A DNA stretch of 7,144 nucleotides from assembly GCA_030432815.1 (NCBI GenBank), contig JAUILB010000146.1, positions 1 to 7,144 of the forward strand. Direction: 5' to 3'. Positions 1 through 6,652 of the stretch are shown one piece after another. A program made the position numbers and the translations under genes. Positions within the stretch are counted from its first letter, which is position 1, and each line of letters starts with the position of its first letter. The notes under the pieces were generated by a model, which had not been told where the DNA came from, ran no database searches, and saw only the letters and a list, made by a program, of their open reading frames with translations. The stretch is from Alphaproteobacteria bacterium (GTDB lineage Bacteria > Pseudomonadota > Alphaproteobacteria > Sphingomonadales > Emcibacteraceae).

Positions 1-145
1 CATTTGTGTAAACAATATCTGCGCTTTCCTGATTTGCCGACGGCGAATTCGAAGGCCCACATGCTGCGATCGGCATTATCAGACTTGCGGCTATAAGCGG
101 CCATTTTATTATATTTTTGGTTTTATACATCTTCTGATTTCTCAT
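1..145 (-). CDS. Secreted lipoprotein, N-terminal fragment; possible YtcJ-like amidohydrolase
   Basis: The frame is open from an ATG at 145 to the left edge, giving 48 codons of a longer protein. The N-terminus has basic residues (K8, K10, K14), a hydrophobic stretch (about 16-28) and a lipobox IAAC ending at Cys29. It is followed by a Ser/Asn/Pro-rich linker, as in a lipidated exported protein. The last visible residues, ADIVYTN with a G as the next base, resemble the first strand of exported amidohydrolases of the YtcJ type (often ADxVYTNGKIYT). This family call is inference from eight residues and is weak. A second in-frame ATG at 130 would give a tidier signal peptide (lipid Cys at residue 24) and has a GAGA about 9 bases upstream, so it is an equally good start. 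The gene is separated from the chemotaxis gene by a terminator, so it is probably transcribed on its own. No confident promoter is visible in 146-227. Confidence 0.7.
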   Translation of the reverse strand, partial: MRNQKMYKTKNIIKWPLIAASLIMPIAACGPSNSPSANQESADIVYTN

Positions 146-227
146 TAAATAAATCGAGCTTGCACTAAACAAATTAGAAAGGCAATGCCGTATAGAAAGA
201 AAGGAAAAATCTCAAATGACCAAAAAG

Positions 228-279
228 TAAACCCTAGTTTACGGGGAACATAATAATAAGATAATTACTATGTTCCCCG
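228..279 (-). terminator. Hairpin terminator after the chemotaxis gene
   Basis: A perfect 11-bp stem pairs CGGGGAACATA (242-252) with TATGTTCCCCG (269-279) around a 16-base loop, beginning 12 bases past the MCP stop codon. In the direction of transcription it is followed at once by a small second hairpin, with arms TAAAC/GTTTA at 228-232 and 237-241, and then CTTTTT (222-227). The strong stem is not itself directly followed by a T-run, so the arrangement is slightly unusual, but position and stem strength support intrinsic termination. Confidence 0.6.
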
Positions 280-290
280 CTTATATTTAT

Positions 291-2393
291 TTATGCGCTT
301 TGCTGTATTTCTCTTACTTGTTTTAGGAAACTTCCAACATCAGTAGAAATAGTTTCTGAAATATTTTTAAGTTCTGATGCTGCCTGCATAACTTCATTTG
401 ACGAACTACCTGTAAGACCAGCATTTACCGAAACCTGATTTATTTCATCATTCACCTTCTTTGTGCCCTCGGCTGTGAATTGGACATTTCGGCTAATCTC
501 ACTTGTTGCGGCTTCCTGTTCCTCGATAGCAGAGGATATACCCAACATCACCTGATTTAGGTTAACAATCGCGTCATTAATAACACTAATAGCATCCACG
601 GCGCCTGCTGACATCGCCTGCATTTCATCAATATGCTTTTTGATCTCTTCAGTAGCGGTTGCCGTTTGTGTCGCTAATGACTTGACCTCGCTTGCCACTA
701 CGGCAAAGCCTTTGCCCGCTTCACCAGCTCTTGCCGCTTCGATTGTGGCATTAAGAGCAAGTAGGTTTGTCTGTTCAGCAATGTCATTGATAAGGTTAAC
801 AACATTTTCTATAGTTTTAGATGCATCTGATAGTTTCTCAATAGAATTGGTTCCCTCATCAGTCGCTTTAACTGCACCTTCGGACAGCTGGGTAGCTGAT
901 TGCACCTGTTGATTAGCTTCACGGATCGATGCAGAAAATTCTTCAATAGCCGAAGCCATAGTCGACACATTTTCCTGCATTTTTTCGGAAGCATCACTCA
1001 CATTTGCCGCCTGCTTACCATTACTGTCTGCAACATCCACCATTTCGCCTGCAGTGCTACGCATCTGGGTTGATGATGCTGTTAATTTAAGAAGAATTTC
1101 TTTAATCGTGCTATCGAAACTGTTGATAAGATTTTCCACCTTCTGGTTTCGTTCTTCACGTTGCTCCATGGCACGTTTTTCTTCTTCAGCTTTTTGCCTG
1201 ATTTCTTCTTGCTCGTTCAGCAGTCTCTGTTTTTCGTCCTCAGCTCTTTGAGCAGCTTCCTTACGTGCCGTTTCTTCCAATATGACACGTTCCTTGGCAC
1301 TGTCCCTCAGGTTGGTAACAACACGTGCCATTGAACCAAGCTCATCTTTTCTATCTACACCCGGTACATCACTTTCATAATCACCATCTGCAATTGCATT
1401 CAGAGAAACTTCCAGTTGCTCAACCGGTTTGACAGTAGTGCGTATGGTTAGAAAACCAATCACGGTACAGAGCAATGCAAATAAACTGATAATGCCATAT
1501 GTAATCATCTCCGCTGCTGATTTTACAGTTGCATATGTTTCATTAGCTACTGCACTGATTCCCACTGCGCTGCTTTTCAACATTTCAAACGGTACTTCTG
1601 ATTCCGCATATATATCGGATAGGATTGCTGTCTCGTTTACTAACTGCATGCGCAGATGCGCATATTCATTAAACGCATCAACATAAGTATCTAATTTATT
1701 CGTAAGGCTGGCTTTGACTGCTGACGTGATATTTGATGCTTCGAGCAATTCATTAAATTCAGCTTTGCGTTCTGAAATACTACGCACATATTTTGGCCCG
1801 TTAGATAGATTGCCTTCACTGTCCTTCGTCGCAACACGCATCATGAAATCCTTTTCATGACGGCGCATCATCAGCATTTTAATTGCCAGACTGTCATTTT
1901 CTATTGTCGCCAACTCATCTTCAAGATCATGGACATTTTCCTGCATTACTGCATAAAGGCCCTTTTCTGTGGTCATGCCTATTGTCTGCCACATTGAAGC
2001 AACTTTATTAAACTGATCCTGATGACGCCCCAAAATATCCTTCAGTGAATTTGTCACTTCTGTTATTTGAGAACCACTTGCCAGAAGATTTGCCTGATCA
2101 AGCCAATCGATGGTGGTTGACATGTCTTCATTATAATTATCAATATTTTTACCCTCTAGACGAAGGAAGAAGTCCTTTTCCCTGCGTCTGACCATAAGAG
2201 AACTTGCTTCAATATGCGCTTGTATAAGTTCAAGTGAAGTGCCCTTGGCGGCTTCTTCACGGGCATCATTCTGATATGTATTTGAAACAAAATTAGTTAT
2301 TAATATAAAAATAAATCCGGTGATGGCTAAAGCAACTAATAACCAGATCTTAGTTGATACTCGAAAGTTATTAAAATACGAGAATAAATACAT
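291..2393 (-). CDS. Methyl-accepting chemotaxis protein with HBM-type periplasmic sensor
   Basis: This is a complete 700-residue transmembrane chemoreceptor that should signal through CheA/CheW to bias swimming. Transmembrane helix 1 is about residues 17-38 and helix 2 about 296-316. The roughly 255 residues between them contain two copies of one motif, MVRRREKDFFLR (67-78) and MMRRHEKDFMMR (175-186). This is the signature of the helical bimodular (HBM) ligand domain known from Pseudomonas McpS, a receptor for organic acids. A HAMP domain follows (about 318-368), then a Glu/Lys/Arg/Gln-rich coiled coil (about 369-420), then the MA signalling domain. Its conserved hairpin tip, EQTNLLALNATIEAARAGE, is at 540-558 and is followed by GKGFAVVA. 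There is no C-terminal CheR-binding pentapeptide of the NWETF type. ATG at 2393 is the first start that preserves helix 1, although no Shine-Dalgarno is visible. The ligand is unknown. It is separated from glycerate kinase by 192 bases, so probably not in the same operon. Confidence 0.95.
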   Translation of the reverse strand: MYLFSYFNNFRVSTKIWLLVALAITGFIFILITNFVSNTYQNDAREEAAKGTSLELIQAHIEASSLMVRRREKDFFLRLEGKNIDNYNEDMSTTIDWLDQANLLASGSQITEVTNSLKDILGRHQDQFNKVASMWQTIGMTTEKGLYAVMQENVHDLEDELATIENDSLAIKMLMMRRHEKDFMMRVATKDSEGNLSNGPKYVRSISERKAEFNELLEASNITSAVKASLTNKLDTYVDAFNEYAHLRMQLVNETAILSDIYAESEVPFEMLKSSAVGISAVANETYATVKSAAEMITYGIISLFALLCTVIGFLTIRTTVKPVEQLEVSLNAIADGDYESDVPGVDRKDELGSMARVVTNLRDSAKERVILEETARKEAAQRAEDEKQRLLNEQEEIRQKAEEEKRAMEQREERNQKVENLINSFDSTIKEILLKLTASSTQMRSTAGEMVDVADSNGKQAANVSDASEKMQENVSTMASAIEEFSASIREANQQVQSATQLSEGAVKATDEGTNSIEKLSDASKTIENVVNLINDIAEQTNLLALNATIEAARAGEAGKGFAVVASEVKSLATQTATATEEIKKHIDEMQAMSAGAVDAISVINDAIVNLNQVMLGISSAIEEQEAATSEISRNVQFTAEGTKKVNDEINQVSVNAGLTGSSSNEVMQAASELKNISETISTDVGSFLKQVREIQQSA

Positions 2394-2410
2394 GTGGGTG
2401 TTGTCCAGGT

Positions 2411-2439
2411 TCTAAATATTAAAGAGATTCGGACGTCAA
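2411..2439 (-). promoter_or_regulatory. Possible sigma70 promoter for the chemotaxis gene
   Basis: Reading leftward there is a TTGACG box (2439-2434), exactly 17 bases, then TTTAGA (2416-2411). Transcription would begin near 2404, leaving an untranslated leader of only about 11 bases, which fits the lack of a Shine-Dalgarno before the ATG at 2393. The -10 box is a weak match. Flagellar/chemotaxis sigma factors were considered, but no clear sigma28 motif was seen. The rest of the 2394-2585 gap is AT-rich and shows no gene. It holds only a short GC-capped imperfect dyad near 2545-2560 without a T-run, so I do not call a terminator for glycerate kinase. Confidence 0.35.
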
Positions 2440-2585
2440 TATTTTAAAATAGTTAACAAGTGATTAACTAATATGCGAACTAATGTAGTTTTATAGAAAT
2501 ATTCATTCTTTATGTTTATTTGCTTCAGAAATTTGTATATTCTGGGCTCATATAAACCCTATCTAGCCTGTGACATACTTTTCGT

Positions 2586-3713
2586 TTAAACTTTTAACAT
2601 TAGCGCAATATCCATAACATTGGTGCCTGTTGGCCCAGTGATAAACTGGTAACCGCTTTGATTTAAAAAAATTGCTGAATCAGCATGGCGGATCGCGTCA
2701 TCCACATCCGGATAACAATAGGTATCACCATCTACATACCCGCCTGCTGCTTCGGTAGGACCATCTGTACCGTCCGTGCCGGCCACCAGAAAAAATAAAT
2801 TTGTTTTTCCCTTAGCAAGTCGTGCCAACATTAATGCAAGTGCCTGATTGCGACCGCCCTTACCCGGATTGTCTGGAAGCTTAATTGTTGTCTCTCCCCC
2901 AAAAATGTAAAGTCCGGCCGGGCCGTCACACACCGCTTGATAAATATGCTGCGAAACGTCGTTAATATCCCCGTAAAGGCATTCTTCATTTTTAATGGTA
3001 TTTATTCCTAATGATTTTGCCTGTTCTACTATGGCTTCACGGGCAACTTTGTTTGATGCAACTATATGGCTTTGATATCTCTTATCCAATGTACCTTTTG
3101 CACCTATGCCCGAACCGATCACTGAAATTGCATCACCCTTAACATCCGATATCGCAAGCACTTCCACGGCTTGCCCTTTAAAACGGGAAAGCAACCCGCC
3201 ATTTTTTATCTTTGATAATGCAGCGCGTTTTTGATTTATGGTCCTAATATCATCACCGCCGGCAAGACAACTTTCGTTTAACGCCAGTAATTCGTCCAAA
3301 TCATGGCCGTCTTTCAAGCTTTCAACCAGTGCAGATGCACCACCGGAAACCAGCATAAGCAATGCTGATTGATCATCCATTTCTTCAATGAAGTTTATCG
3401 CTGCCCTCCCCGCTTCCAAGGAAACTGCAGCAGGCATAGGATGCGCGCTTTCAATAATTTTTAAATAGGGACTTTTAATCACACCATCTTCAAGATGCCC
3501 GTGTTTGGTAATGATCAGAGCCGATGTGTTTATTTTTAGATCTTCAGGTAACCCCAGATACATTGAACAGGCGGCTTTGCCGATTGCAAGAATCCGATCC
3601 GGTCTTTTTAAACGGTTAACGGCGCAAAAACCCTGAACGGATGTTTCGCCCAAAACCGCGTCTAGTCCCGCATGAAATAATTTTTCCAAAATTTGACGTT
3701 GGTCATTCTTCAA
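2586..3713 (-). CDS. Glycerate 2-kinase (GckA/TtuD family, DUF4147 + MOFRL)
   Basis: This cytoplasmic enzyme phosphorylates D-glycerate with ATP to 2-phosphoglycerate, feeding lower glycolysis. The two-domain architecture is intact. Residues here are numbered from an upstream GTG at 3731; subtract 6 for the preferred start. The N-terminal DUF4147 part has IGKAA with the family's active-site lysine (K52), SGGASAL (129-135), INQKRAALSKIKNGG (165-179) and SDVKGD (195-200). The C-terminal MOFRL part has FGGETT (277-282), GKGGRNQ with the conserved arginine R294, AGTDGTDGPTEAAGG (317-331) and a closing TGPTGTNVMDIALML. At about 375 residues it is on the short side for a family often near 400-450. 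I prefer the TTG at 3713: GGAAGGA lies 9 bases upstream, while the GTG has no ribosome site and sits at the predicted transcription start. Its role next to galactose genes is not shown. It could serve glyceraldehyde/glycerate produced from sugar-acid breakdown or another route. Confidence 0.93.
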   Translation of the reverse strand: MKNDQRQILEKLFHAGLDAVLGETSVQGFCAVNRLKRPDRILAIGKAACSMYLGLPEDLKINTSALIITKHGHLEDGVIKSPYLKIIESAHPMPAAVSLEAGRAAINFIEEMDDQSALLMLVSGGASALVESLKDGHDLDELLALNESCLAGGDDIRTINQKRAALSKIKNGGLLSRFKGQAVEVLAISDVKGDAISVIGSGIGAKGTLDKRYQSHIVASNKVAREAIVEQAKSLGINTIKNEECLYGDINDVSQHIYQAVCDGPAGLYIFGGETTIKLPDNPGKGGRNQALALMLARLAKGKTNLFFLVAGTDGTDGPTEAAGGYVDGDTYCYPDVDDAIRHADSAIFLNQSGYQFITGPTGTNVMDIALMLKV

Positions 3714-3722
3714 TATGCGACG

Positions 3723-3729
3723 TCCTTCC
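3723..3729 (-). promoter_or_regulatory. Shine-Dalgarno that selects a TTG start for glycerate kinase
   Basis: GGAAGGA on the minus strand ends 9 bases before a TTG codon (3713-3711). The alternative GTG at 3731 lies upstream of this site, is immediately preceded by an in-frame TAA, and has no purine-rich ribosome site. This supports the TTG start and a protein six residues shorter. Confidence 0.6.
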
Positions 3730-3736
3730 ACTTAAA

Positions 3737-3767
3737 ATTATATGCCACCAATATGCTGCTGATACAA
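3737..3767 (-). promoter_or_regulatory. Likely promoter of glycerate kinase
   Basis: On the minus strand there is a perfect TATAAT (-10; 3742-3737). The only -35-like hexamer is TTGTAT (3767-3762), at a wide 19-base spacing, so basal strength may be low or activator-assisted. Transcription would start near 3730, just before the GGAAGGA ribosome site. The -35 region falls inside the inverted repeat at 3753-3780. Confidence 0.5.
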
Positions 3768-3780
3768 GAAGCAGCAGCAT
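3753..3780. promoter_or_regulatory. Inverted repeat in the glycerate kinase/galM divergent region (candidate operator)
   Basis: ATGCTGCTG (3753-3761) and CAGCAGCAT (3772-3780) form perfect 9-bp arms around a 10-base spacer. The repeat covers the -35 region of the proposed glycerate kinase promoter and lies about 70 bases upstream of the epimerase ATG, so a dimeric regulator could act on one or both genes. On the plus strand the second arm is followed by T-rich sequence (ACTTTTTATTT), so a terminator-like or leader hairpin role is an alternative. No cognate regulator gene is in the window. Confidence 0.45.
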
Positions 3781-3850
3781 TGAATACTTTTTATTTCAAT
3801 TTTTCGGGTGTAAGGTGGACTATATTTTTCCAAGCGGATATTCATATAAG

Positions 3851-5002
3851 ATGAAGATTTTCAGAATTATAAAACCCCCGGTACTTATATTGTTAATGTT
3901 ATTCTTATCAGGATGCGACCCTATGCAAGAGCCAACTTCGCGAATTTCCATATCACCTTTTGGGACAATGCCGGACGGTCAACCCGTCACCTCCTATATG
4001 ATTGAAAACAGGCTTGGTTCACAAATTGAAATCATTGATCTGGGGGGTATTATCACATCACTTGTTGTCGCCGATAAAAACGGTGATTTTAGTGACATTG
4101 TACTTGGACTTGATGCGCCACAACAATATATCAATGATAGCCCCTATTTTGGTGCCATCGTTGGCCGCTATGCCAACAGGATTGCAAACGGCAAATTTAC
4201 AATTGATGGCAATGAATATTCACTTGCCACCAATAACGGGCCGAATGCGCTTCACGGTGGCATTGTCGGATTTGATAAAAAAATATGGAAAGCCGAAACC
4301 TTTGAAAATGACACAAGTGCGGGAATAAAATTGTCGTTAACCAGCCCGGATGGTGATGAAGGATACCCCGGAACCCTTTTGGCACAGGTGGAATATATTT
4401 TTGACGATAAAAATCAGCTAACGATTAATTATTCGGCCACAACCGACAAAGCGACGGTTTTAAATTTGTCGCAGCACACTTATTTCAACCTAGACGGTCA
4501 TGCTTCAGGCAGCATTGAGAGCCTCGAGCTAATGTTAAACGCATCCCGTTATACACCCGTTGACCAGACACTCATCCCGACAGGTAAAATCACCCCCGTT
4601 GAAAACACACCCATGGATTTCAGAATACCCAAACCCATCGGGCAAGACATTAATAATGACTTCGAACAGTTACAATTTGGTGGTGGGTATGATCATAACT
4701 GGGCGCTTGATAAAACCGGAGAAAATGGTGTCAGCCTTGCGGCGCGTGTTGTTTCACCAAAATCCGGCAGGATGCTTGAAGTATATACCGACCAGCCCGG
4801 CATCCAGTTTTATACAGGTAATTTCCTTGAAAACGGACGGCAGGGTAAAAACGGTACTTCATATGGCTACCGTGGCGGTTTTTGTCTTGAAACGCAGCAT
4901 TTCCCGGATAGCCCCAATCATGATAATTTTCCATCAACGCTTTTAAAACCCGGCGAAGAATTCAGCAGCACGACAATTTTTAAATTTTCGCTAAGCGACT
5001 AA
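3851..5002 (+). CDS. galM: Aldose 1-epimerase (mutarotase, GalM family) with lipoprotein signal
   Basis: The enzyme interconverts alpha and beta anomers of galactose, glucose and related aldoses. The protein is 383 residues: a lipoprotein signal peptide (basic FRIIK, hydrophobic 11-19, lipobox LSGC with Cys22) followed by a full GalM beta-sandwich domain. Family motifs are GAIVGRYANRI, GPNALHGG (His135), LSQHTYFNLDGH (His209, the equivalent of the catalytic acid), GGGYDHNW, and CLETQHFPDSPNH with Glu347 in the place of the catalytic base. The frame is open upstream to 3641, but ATG 3851 gives an exact lipoprotein signal, whereas longer versions would bury it. No strong ribosome site is seen. 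A TATATT at 3821-3826 may be its -10 box, with no convincing -35. Residue +2 after the lipid Cys is Asp, the E. coli rule for staying in the inner membrane, so it may work on the periplasmic face near the symporter. It converges with the symporter gene, 15 bases away. Most GalM proteins are cytoplasmic, so the anchor is notable. Confidence 0.93.
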   Translation: MKIFRIIKPPVLILLMLFLSGCDPMQEPTSRISISPFGTMPDGQPVTSYMIENRLGSQIEIIDLGGIITSLVVADKNGDFSDIVLGLDAPQQYINDSPYFGAIVGRYANRIANGKFTIDGNEYSLATNNGPNALHGGIVGFDKKIWKAETFENDTSAGIKLSLTSPDGDEGYPGTLLAQVEYIFDDKNQLTINYSATTDKATVLNLSQHTYFNLDGHASGSIESLELMLNASRYTPVDQTLIPTGKITPVENTPMDFRIPKPIGQDINNDFEQLQFGGGYDHNWALDKTGENGVSLAARVVSPKSGRMLEVYTDQPGIQFYTGNFLENGRQGKNGTSYGYRGGFCLETQHFPDSPNHDNFPSTLLKPGEEFSSTTIFKFSLSD

Positions 5003-5014
5003 ATTTGTGAGAAA

Positions 5015-5040
5015 CACTTACCACCAGATGGTGTAAAGTG
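5015..5040. other. Imperfect hairpin at the galM/symporter convergence
   Basis: CACTT-AC-CACC and GGTG-TA-AAGTG form a stem with a 2x2 internal mismatch around an AGAT loop. It spans the 15-base gap's end and the last codons of the symporter. It could slow converging transcription, but neither direction has a clear T-run, so I do not call it a terminator. Confidence 0.25.
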
Positions 5041-6580
5041 CCGCGACAATAGCGCTCACGCATAAGCCACCAATTAAAAATGAGCTCCTGACCGAATAAT
5101 CAACATCTTGATTTGATATAGTGTTGTTGGCATTTTTATCCGGATGCACGAAGGATAATATAATCGCTACTACACCACACAAAATAAACACAATCCCCAC
5201 CCGATCCATGAAGGGTAATTCAGGCCAGAACTGCCGAAATATAACTGAAAGCACAAAGGAACCTATACCAGCGGCAAGCGCACTATTGGCTGTTGCACGG
5301 TCCCAGAATAGCCCAAGCAAAAAAATAACAACAATTCCCGGAGTAAAAAATCCTGTAAATTCCTGTATAAATTGAAAGGCCTGGGTAAAGTTCCCAAGCA
5401 GCGGTTTTGCCGTAATTACGGCAATAACCATCGCAGTAAATGCAACGATCCTTCCTATCATCACGAGCCTGATTTCGTCAGTTTCATGCTTCATCGCTTT
5501 ATAAATATCCATCGTGAAAATGGTGGATATTGAATTCATCATCGAACCAAGCGACGATAAAATAGCCGCAATAAGCGCGGCAAAAACCAAACCTTTAATT
5601 CCGACAGGCAGCAATTTCATCATTTCGGGATATGCCTGATCAGATGCTTCAATATCCGGAACAAGTACCGCCGCAGCGATGCCTGGCAATACCACAATAA
5701 CCGGCATAAGAATTTTCAAAAACGCCGCAAATACGATACCTTTACGTGCTTCATGTATATCCTTTGCCGCCAAAGCACGCTGAATAACATACTGATTAAA
5801 ACCCCAATAAGAAATATTCATGATCCACATACCGCCTAACAGAACCGATAAGCCCGGCAGTAAATTATAATATTCGTTATCTTGTGACAGGATCATGTCG
5901 AATTTTTCAGGAACCCTTTGTGTCAGTTCAATAAACCCGCCCCATATGCCCTGATCACCCCCTATCTGCATCAATGCTATTGACGAAACCATCAATCCCC
6001 CAAATACAAGCAACGTAACCTGAATTATATCGGTAAGGGCGACGGCCTTTAGGCCACCATATAAAGAATATGCAACAGCACAGCCGCCAAGAAGTATAAT
6101 GCTTGTTACCAATTCAAACCCTGTGATGGCATTTACCGCAAGCGCCCCAAGCCACAAGATCGATGTCAGATTTACAAAAATATACAAAACCAGCCAGAAT
6201 AATGCCATCACCAACCTGACACGTCCATCATATCTTTTTTCAAGAAACTGCGGCATGGAATAAATCTTATTCTTCAGAAATACCGGCAGGAAATACTTAC
6301 CAACAAGCAGCAGTGTAATAGCGGCCATCCATTCATATGATGCAATGCCAAGTCCGATCACATAACCCGAACCGGACATACCAATAATTTGCTCAGCTGA
6401 AATATTTGCGGCAATTAATGACGCGCCGATCGCCCACCAGGGAAGTGTATTGCCCGCCAGAAAGTAATCCTGGGTATTTTTTTCGTGGCCCTCTTTTTCA
6501 CGGCTAACAAATTGCGCAATAACAATTATAAAAACCGCATACGCCACAACGATTGAAATATCGACCGTATCCAGCAACAT
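5018..6580 (-). CDS. Sodium/galactose-type symporter (SSS family, vSGLT-like)
   Basis: This 520-residue inner-membrane carrier has about 14 hydrophobic helices and should import a hexose, probably galactose or glucose, using the sodium gradient. Long stretches match the Vibrio parahaemolyticus vSGLT as I recall it, with a constant offset of 5 residues. Conserved sugar-site residues are N59, Q64, Y82, E83, N255, Y258 (inner gate), W259, K289 and Q406 (vSGLT N64, Q69, Y87, E88, N260, Y263, W264, K294, Q428). The sodium site is also kept: A57, I60, A339, S342, S343. One difference is A86 in place of vSGLT Ser91, a galactose-contacting residue. Loop motifs such as GASLIAANISAEQ and YWGFNQYVIQRALAAK are typical of the SGLT branch rather than the proline or pantothenate branches. 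The start is firm: AAGGGGAAA lies just upstream of the ATG. It diverges from galT and converges with galM, supporting a sugar role. Confidence 0.93.
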   Translation of the reverse strand: MLLDTVDISIVVAYAVFIIVIAQFVSREKEGHEKNTQDYFLAGNTLPWWAIGASLIAANISAEQIIGMSGSGYVIGLGIASYEWMAAITLLLVGKYFLPVFLKNKIYSMPQFLEKRYDGRVRLVMALFWLVLYIFVNLTSILWLGALAVNAITGFELVTSIILLGGCAVAYSLYGGLKAVALTDIIQVTLLVFGGLMVSSIALMQIGGDQGIWGGFIELTQRVPEKFDMILSQDNEYYNLLPGLSVLLGGMWIMNISYWGFNQYVIQRALAAKDIHEARKGIVFAAFLKILMPVIVVLPGIAAAVLVPDIEASDQAYPEMMKLLPVGIKGLVFAALIAAILSSLGSMMNSISTIFTMDIYKAMKHETDEIRLVMIGRIVAFTAMVIAVITAKPLLGNFTQAFQFIQEFTGFFTPGIVVIFLLGLFWDRATANSALAAGIGSFVLSVIFRQFWPELPFMDRVGIVFILCGVVAIILSFVHPDKNANNTISNQDVDYSVRSSFLIGGLCVSAIVAALYTIWW

Positions 6581-6584
6581 ATAC

Positions 6585-6593
6585 TTTCCCCTT
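6585..6593 (-). promoter_or_regulatory. Strong ribosome-binding site of the symporter
   Basis: AAGGGGAAA on the minus strand, ending 4 bases before the ATG at 6580, is the best Shine-Dalgarno in the window and fixes the start of the symporter. galT by contrast has no comparable site. Confidence 0.7.
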
Positions 6594-6623
6594 CAGCTTC
6601 ACTATTATGAATTACAGCTTATG

Positions 6624-6652
6624 ACTATTCCACATCAGCATAGCTTTGACAA
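6624..6652 (-). promoter_or_regulatory. Predicted symporter promoter
   Basis: On the minus strand, TTGTCA (6652-6647; five of six consensus bases) is followed by exactly 17 bases and then AATAGT (6629-6624; four of six). Transcription would begin near 6617, giving a leader of about 37 bases. Its -35 box is one base offset from the opposite-strand galT -35 and lies inside the dyad at 6643-6658. Confidence 0.55.

Noticed and set aside
640..912. Plus-strand open frame of 90 codons inside the chemoreceptor gene
   Set aside because: It is antisense to the most conserved part of the MCP signalling domain and shows no family motif or ribosome site, so it is a shadow frame.
1054..1251. Plus-strand Ser/Phe-rich frame opposite the MCP coiled coil
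   Set aside because: The composition is what antisense of a Glu/Lys-rich coiled coil gives; no independent support.
2540..2565. Possible terminator after glycerate kinase
   Set aside because: The short GGG/CCC-capped dyad relies on G-U pairs and is not followed by a T-run in the direction of transcription.
3641..3850. 70-codon N-terminal extension of galM
   Set aside because: It overlaps the divergent promoter and the start of glycerate kinase, and it would place the lipoprotein signal in the middle of the protein.
4560..4946. Plus-strand 128-codon frame inside galM
   Set aside because: It lies in another frame of a gene with clear conserved motifs and has no recognisable domain.
5121..5375. 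Plus-strand 84-codon frame with a lipobox-like start (LLAFLSGC)
   Set aside because: The start looks like a lipoprotein signal, but it is antisense to the C-terminal transmembrane part of the symporter; hydrophobic-helix antisense readily mimics signal peptides, and no promoter or ribosome site is evident.
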